This document shows positions 42,454 through 64,000 of a DNA stretch of 64,000 nt, piece after piece. Position 1 is the stretch's first letter, and the number at the start of each line of letters is the position of its first letter. The stretch is from Bolinopsis microptera (lineage: Eukaryota; Ctenophora; Tentaculata; Lobata; Bolinopsidae): positions 18,638,975 to 18,702,974 of the forward strand of contig NC_087077.1 in the NCBI RefSeq assembly GCF_026151205.1. Reading direction: 5' to 3'. The notes beneath the pieces are model-generated. The model saw nothing but the letters and a program-made list of their open reading frames with translations. It was not told where the DNA came from and did not search any database. The translations under genes and the position numbers were made by a program.

Positions 42454-44554
42454 ACTTAACAAGTAATTGTTTGTATCAAGAAAAAACTATTTATAATTTA
42501 AGGTTAGTTTAAGTAATAGGTTCTTACTAACGTGTATTGTTATTTAGCGTTTGGTAATTGAATGTTTTTATTCCTACAACATTACACAGCAGTACGTAAA
42601 CTTACAAGACAATTATTTGATGCTTGTGTATATTAATATTATGCACATTATACAACCACAATTTTCGAAAGATAAAAGTCATATCTATCAAGTGTCGTTA
42701 ATTTAAAGATTTTATCAATTAAATTGGCGCCACAGCCCATGAATAAAAATGTGTATTTTAACACTGTTTCTATTGCGGTGTCTGACAGTTAGCCGCAGTT
42801 AAAGGACTCACAGAATCTCAACAACACGGAAGATTCTCTCTCCTATTCTCATACCACAGGTAAGTCAGGCAGTGGTTCACACTCTGTTGATATCTCACTA
42901 GTGAGATTGTGGTTTTTCTTCATTCTTAAAGTCGAGTGTGTCCCACAACCAAGCACTCTGCCTAGAAGTCCTACATTATATAATTTTATATAATGAGCTG
43001 GACATAAGTGGCAAGCAGCTCTTGAAAACAAACAAACAAAAATCCTGTATCGATTTCACGCGACATAATTAAGTTACGAATCTGGGAATTCCGAGCCCTA
43101 TTCTTATATTAGTGTTTCTATGTGTATATTAGTGATAGTATATGTGAAATGTTTTGACGATTAAGTCGGGGACACTTCATGATCCCTTAAGATCATTTTC
43201 GAAGCACCTCGACAAAAGATTTGATCTCGATTCATTAAGTTTGAAAACAGTTACTCATACTGCAATGCGCGCAATTTGGGGAGTGTGTTTTCGGTGGAGA
43301 TATAACCTGCGCCTTTAAAAATTGGCAGGTTATATATATTTTATACTGTATTTAATTATACGTATTAAATTGGATCATCATCCATCAATTATGTGCTTTC
43401 TGTGGAGACATAGTCATAGTGCGCGCTTTGTGTGAATGGACATAATTCTGGACCTTGCATTTCAATTTAAAATTAACTTTTAAATTCAATTTCAATCTTG
43501 TGAAAGAATTGAAAAATAACTTATATCAAAGTTGAACAATGTGTTAAACACTATAATTTATTTTATTTGACAAAAGTTTCACATATATTCGATTCAAACA
43601 TGAGATAAAACGAAACTTAAATTAAATTCCACTATTGCTCATAAAAAGAAGTCCCAGTCTTTTATATTTGTGGCCTTGTGAAAACAGCTAATTATTAGGT
43701 TCATCGCCTATTTTTGAGCTTCGGCAAAACCCTTAAATATCAAAACGACGTACAAATAAATTATTTCAGGATGCTATTCAAGCATAGTAGTATCAATATC
43801 ATGCAATTCGCGAACGTAAAATAATTTGCTCGTGGTTGATTTAATGACATACAAAAGAAGTAAACTTGTTTCTGTTTAAGTCTCACATTTCAAAAAATCT
43901 TCTTTTACTGTACTTTATTGTTTATGTGAGAGCATTTTTCAAGGGCCAGTAACAAAGTTTATTAAAAAGGGGCGTTGAGTTCAAAATGCAAAGGGATAAC
44001 TGATTAAAAATCCTAAGCTTTTAACAGCGTTGCCACTTGGCACTGATCATAGTGAAAGTTATCTTTCATAAAATAGTGGGGGAAATTTGGAAGGTTACTC
44101 ACCAAGCAGCATGCTGCATTTATCGTCTAAATGCTTGAAAAACCTAAGTTATATTTGTACAAAACAGATATTTTATAACTTGAAAAACTTCAAGTACAAA
44201 CTACAAATAGATGTTGCTATCCAGGGGGGCCGGCGTAACACGCCTCCTCATGACCAGCAACACCTTTTGTAACTGGCGTACAGATAATACGCTTTATATC
44301 AACTATTTTAAGAGTTACAAACTCTCTCTCGATGTAAAAACAAATACAAAATTCAGCGTTAGGGCCAGCAAGGAAGAGACAAGAACATTGCGAGTTCAAT
44401 TTGTAACCATAGTAACGGAACAAGGTCCTCCTTGTTCCCTTGCTGATCATAAAATTCGCTTAAAAATAAAGCGTTTGATAAAAAATAGCATTAAAGTCTG
44501 ATAAGTCTGTAAAAATGTTGTTACTCTACGCACACACACACACACCTCCTACTT
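42454..44554. other. Intergenic between convergent THAP and MAST genes
   Basis: 2.1 kb of AT-rich sequence with no domain-bearing frame. A short (CA)n lies near 44532-44545. Open frames at 42849-43031, 44087-44272 and 44211-44501 have no recognisable content. Confidence 0.55.
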
Positions 44555-61241
<16,687 letters not shown>

Positions 61242-62148
61242 TTCAGATAAATGTTATCTCACTTATACTTAGTACTTCGAGAGGAGTGGTTTCATGGTTT
61301 GAGAAAACTTGGCAAAAGTCCAACAAACGGGTAAACACAGGGTCCTTTAACCTGCTGTACCTGCAGACACGCTTCAACAAGCTTCTTCCACTGTGCAATC
61401 CAAGGAGCCGGGAGTTTTAACGGCGATTATCGGCATCTTGTCATGGTAGTAACTGCCAAAGTGTTGGGGTTGTTACGCGAATCAGGCTATATTATAGGGC
61501 TATATATTATTAGGCAAAGTAAACAACGTATCTAGTAGTACCAGGTAACACCAAGGAACGAGTTCTCAACTTATAGCAAAGCTACATTAGTTATAGCAAA
61601 ACAGCGAGAGAAAATAACAGCAAGAATGTGCTAAACTGCCAATCACTAATAGCCTAGCAATATTCATCTATTAAATTTATTGAAGGGATAAAATATGCAA
61701 ACAGCTTGTCATATACTGGGCGGGTAGAGGCGGATAGAACCCTAAAAACGGACCAATATAGAATGTAAACATGACAGGAAGCCAACGTTATAGAATTAAA
61801 GTGTTGGAATTTTTGCACGGATCGCCATCTGTTACACCCTAGGATAGAACAGGAAACCGGGATACTGGATAGCAAGAGTACTTACTTAGATATAAATATG
61901 ATGCCTTACTGCACGAACAAGGACGTCAAGATCACAAATACTATGCGAAAAAATGTCTGCAACAATAGTTAATACGAATGCCGACAATTAACTAATATAT
62001 CAGTAATTTTCTGAATTGATCATTCTTATTTTGCCATAAGTAGCTGAAATTAAGCTAACAAATTGTATATTAAAGCTAAAGTTTTGATAGATTACACTCT
62101 TATAGGCTACATGATAGTTCAAAGTTTACGCAGAATTACAAAGAAACG
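61242..62148. other. MAST upstream region
   Basis: The MAST ATG (61239-61241) is preceded by presumed 5' UTR. I see no clear TATA box. The minus-strand frame at 61654-61875 has no domain. Confidence 0.5.
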
Positions 62149-62872
62149 CAGCTCAGAAACTATTAGTATTGCTCTAGTATTGGATAGAAATGTTAACAAG
62201 GGGCAGCTCAGAAACTATTAGTATTGCTCTAGTATTGGATAGAAATGTTAACAAGGGGCAGCTCAGAAACTATTAGTATTGCTCTAGTATTGGATAGAAA
62301 TGTTAACAAGGGGCTGCTCAGAAACTATTAGTATTGCTCTAGTATTGGATAGAAATGTTAACAAGGGGCAGCTCAGAAACTATTAGTATTGCTCTAGTAT
62401 TGGATAGAAATGTTAACAAGGGGCAGCTCAGAAACTATTAGTATTGCTCTAGTATTGGATAGAAATGTTAACAAGGGGCAGCTCAGAAACTATTAGTATT
62501 GCTCTAGTATTGGATAGAAATGTTAACAAGGGGCAGCTCAGAAACTATTAGTATTGCTCTAGTATTGGATAGAAATGTTAACAAGGGGCTGCTCAGAAAC
62601 TATTAGTATTGCTCTAGTATTGGATAGAAATGTTAACAAGGGGCTGCTCAGAAACTATTAGTATTGCTCTAGTATTGGATAGAAATGTTAACAAGGGGCT
62701 GCTCAGAAACTATTAGTATTGCTCTAGTATTGGATAGAAATGTTAACAAGGGGCTGCTCAGAAACTATTAGTATTGCTCTAGTATTGGATAGAAATGTTA
62801 ACAAGGGGCAGCTCAGAAACTATTAGTATTGCTCTAGTATTGGATAGAAATGTTAACAAGGGGCTGCTCTGG
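62149..62872. repeat. 55-bp x 13 tandem array upstream of MAST
   Basis: Thirteen contiguous 55-bp units (cagctcagaaactattagta ... aacaagggg). They are nearly identical; the main variable site is gggcag versus gggctg, in a non-random order along the array. It lies about 0.9 kb upstream of the MAST start codon. Confidence 0.95.
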
Positions 62873-63387
62873 AATAATCTTATTTCTCTATATTCAGCCC
62901 CCTACACCCAACACGGACTAACGACAAACTCGCATACAACTATGTCACATACACGGTTACAGTGATACACAGTGTCACATGCATTGGTACACACTCTTGG
63001 TACACTAATGTCACTGATATAATATTTTGAGCTTAAACTGTGAAACATCGTTATCCCAACGACAACCGACGACAGATCGTATATATATTCTAAAACAATA
63101 TCCTGGGGTTCGAAGAAAAACGTCAAGGACGCTGAACGACGCGACGGATAATGAAACAACACATAACTACTATGTATCATATTATAAAACATCGTTATTC
63201 GTTTACGTATAATATCATAAGCCACTAAGCCACAAGGTTGTGCGCTCCCTTTAAGGACTTACAAAGGTTAACTGCAATGGTCGCTAAATTTCACTTATAC
63301 GGATATCACAAATAACTGATGCAGCTCATCCGGGAAATTAGCTATTTTCTCATTAGGTATGCGCATAAAAAACCGTTTAAGAATTAC
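62873..63387. other. Intergenic, no gene seen
   Basis: Between the 55-bp array and the TTATC array. The minus-strand frame 62902-63225 and plus-strand frame 63027-63212 overlap each other and have no domain. Confidence 0.5.
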
Positions 63388-63513
63388 GCTTATCTTATCT
63401 TATCTTATCTTATCTTATCTTATCTTATCTTATCTTATCTTATCTTATCTTATCTTATCTTATCTTATCTTATCTTATCTTATCTTATCTTATCTTATCT
63501 TATCTTATCTTAT
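63388..63513. repeat. (CTTAT)n pentanucleotide microsatellite
   Basis: About 25 uninterrupted copies of CTTAT. The ISYLILSYL-type open frames are a by-product. Confidence 0.97.
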
Positions 63514-64000
63514 GTCAAAAAGCGGTAGACTTATCATCTACAGGAAATAAGCGAGCAAAAAGCTTTAAAAAATATCAGATAGAGGTGCACTTAAAATGTT
63601 TACACTTAAAAATAGATAACCAACGCAATATAACTATAAGATGTCCGTAATAGATAACCTCGCTCTATGGATCTAGATGCTTACGTCAGAGAGAAAAGAT
63701 ACTTCTCATGCATTTATATGCATTAAGGCAATGGAATGTGCATTAAATTTTATTTTAAATATAAAGTAGTGATGAGTAAGGCATGACGTGAGACTAGATA
63801 GTAATGGAAAAAGTAAAGCTTAGCAAAGTGGACGATTATTTCATGTACTACTAATAAAACAAAATCGATAAACCGAAATTCGTTAAAGGCGATGCATTGC
63901 ACGAACCATAAAAACCGCTAACTATCAAACAGAGGTTACGATCATCTGATATGACAAGCTGTGGTAACTGTGGTGTACGTTCTATCAATCTTTAATTTAA
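63514..64000. other. Right-edge intergenic sequence
   Basis: AT-rich; I see no gene, repeat or motif that I can support. Confidence 0.5.

Noticed and set aside
62149..62872. CRISPR-like regular repeat
   Set aside because: Units are contiguous with no unique spacers, and the DNA is animal; it is a minisatellite. The same applies to the 27-bp array.
63319..63550. ILSYLILSY-type hydrophobic frames
   Set aside because: Translation of the CTTAT microsatellite.

Overview
The window is animal nuclear DNA. Genes are split by short GT-AG introns, one gene encodes a ciliary outer-arm dynein heavy chain, another a MAST-type kinase (a metazoan family), and the spaces between are filled with LINEs, MITEs, a tRNA-derived SINE and minisatellites. 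A degenerate CCCTAA tract fits the animal telomere repeat. I cannot place it to phylum; an invertebrate with motile cilia, for example a cnidarian or another non-bilaterian, is a guess.

Layout. 1-18316 (+): 19 exons covering the C-terminal ~3,130 residues of an axonemal dynein heavy chain of the DNAH9/11/17 (outer arm beta) group; the N-terminal tail lies off the left edge. Its introns hold a 1.35-kb TTAA-flanked palindrome, a 37-bp hairpin and a poly-C MITE. 18826-19266 (-): a small secreted protein, possibly a peptide precursor. 20177-22263 (-): gamma-glutamyl hydrolase in four exons. 24.2-28.6 kb: a minisatellite, an RLE-class LINE with a broken C-terminus, and two divergent fragments of a FLYWCH/MULE transposase gene. 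29.2-37.7 kb (-): a large LINE with three long open frames. From 5' to 3' they are a 993-codon frame with hydrophobic segments, a degenerate 2A-like motif, an AlkB-like dioxygenase fold and a SAP-like helix pair; an SGNH-hydrolase ORF; and an APE endonuclease-reverse transcriptase. 37.7-41.3 kb: nested repeats, inverted GC-rich elements and telomere-like sequence. 42040-42453 (+): a one-exon THAP-domain protein. 44555-61241 (-): a complete 23-exon MAST kinase whose introns carry five tandem arrays, a SINE and a pogo-like MITE. 61.2-64 kb: MAST upstream region with a 55-bp x 13 array and a TTATC array.

The exon models for dynein, gamma-glutamyl hydrolase and MAST were built by hand from splice sites, codon phase and family conservation. 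In all three the exon lengths sum to a whole number of codons with every junction in phase, which supports the models. The host genes show no operon-like or pathway link to each other.

The best candidate for something undescribed is the three-ORF LINE. An AlkB-like domain, with the first iron-ligand His apparently replaced by Glu, lies in a long upstream ORF that precedes the SGNH and EN-RT ORFs. Second in interest is the MAST gene, where one minisatellite repeats a 3' splice acceptor seven times and another repeats 5'-splice-site-like sequence about 70 times.
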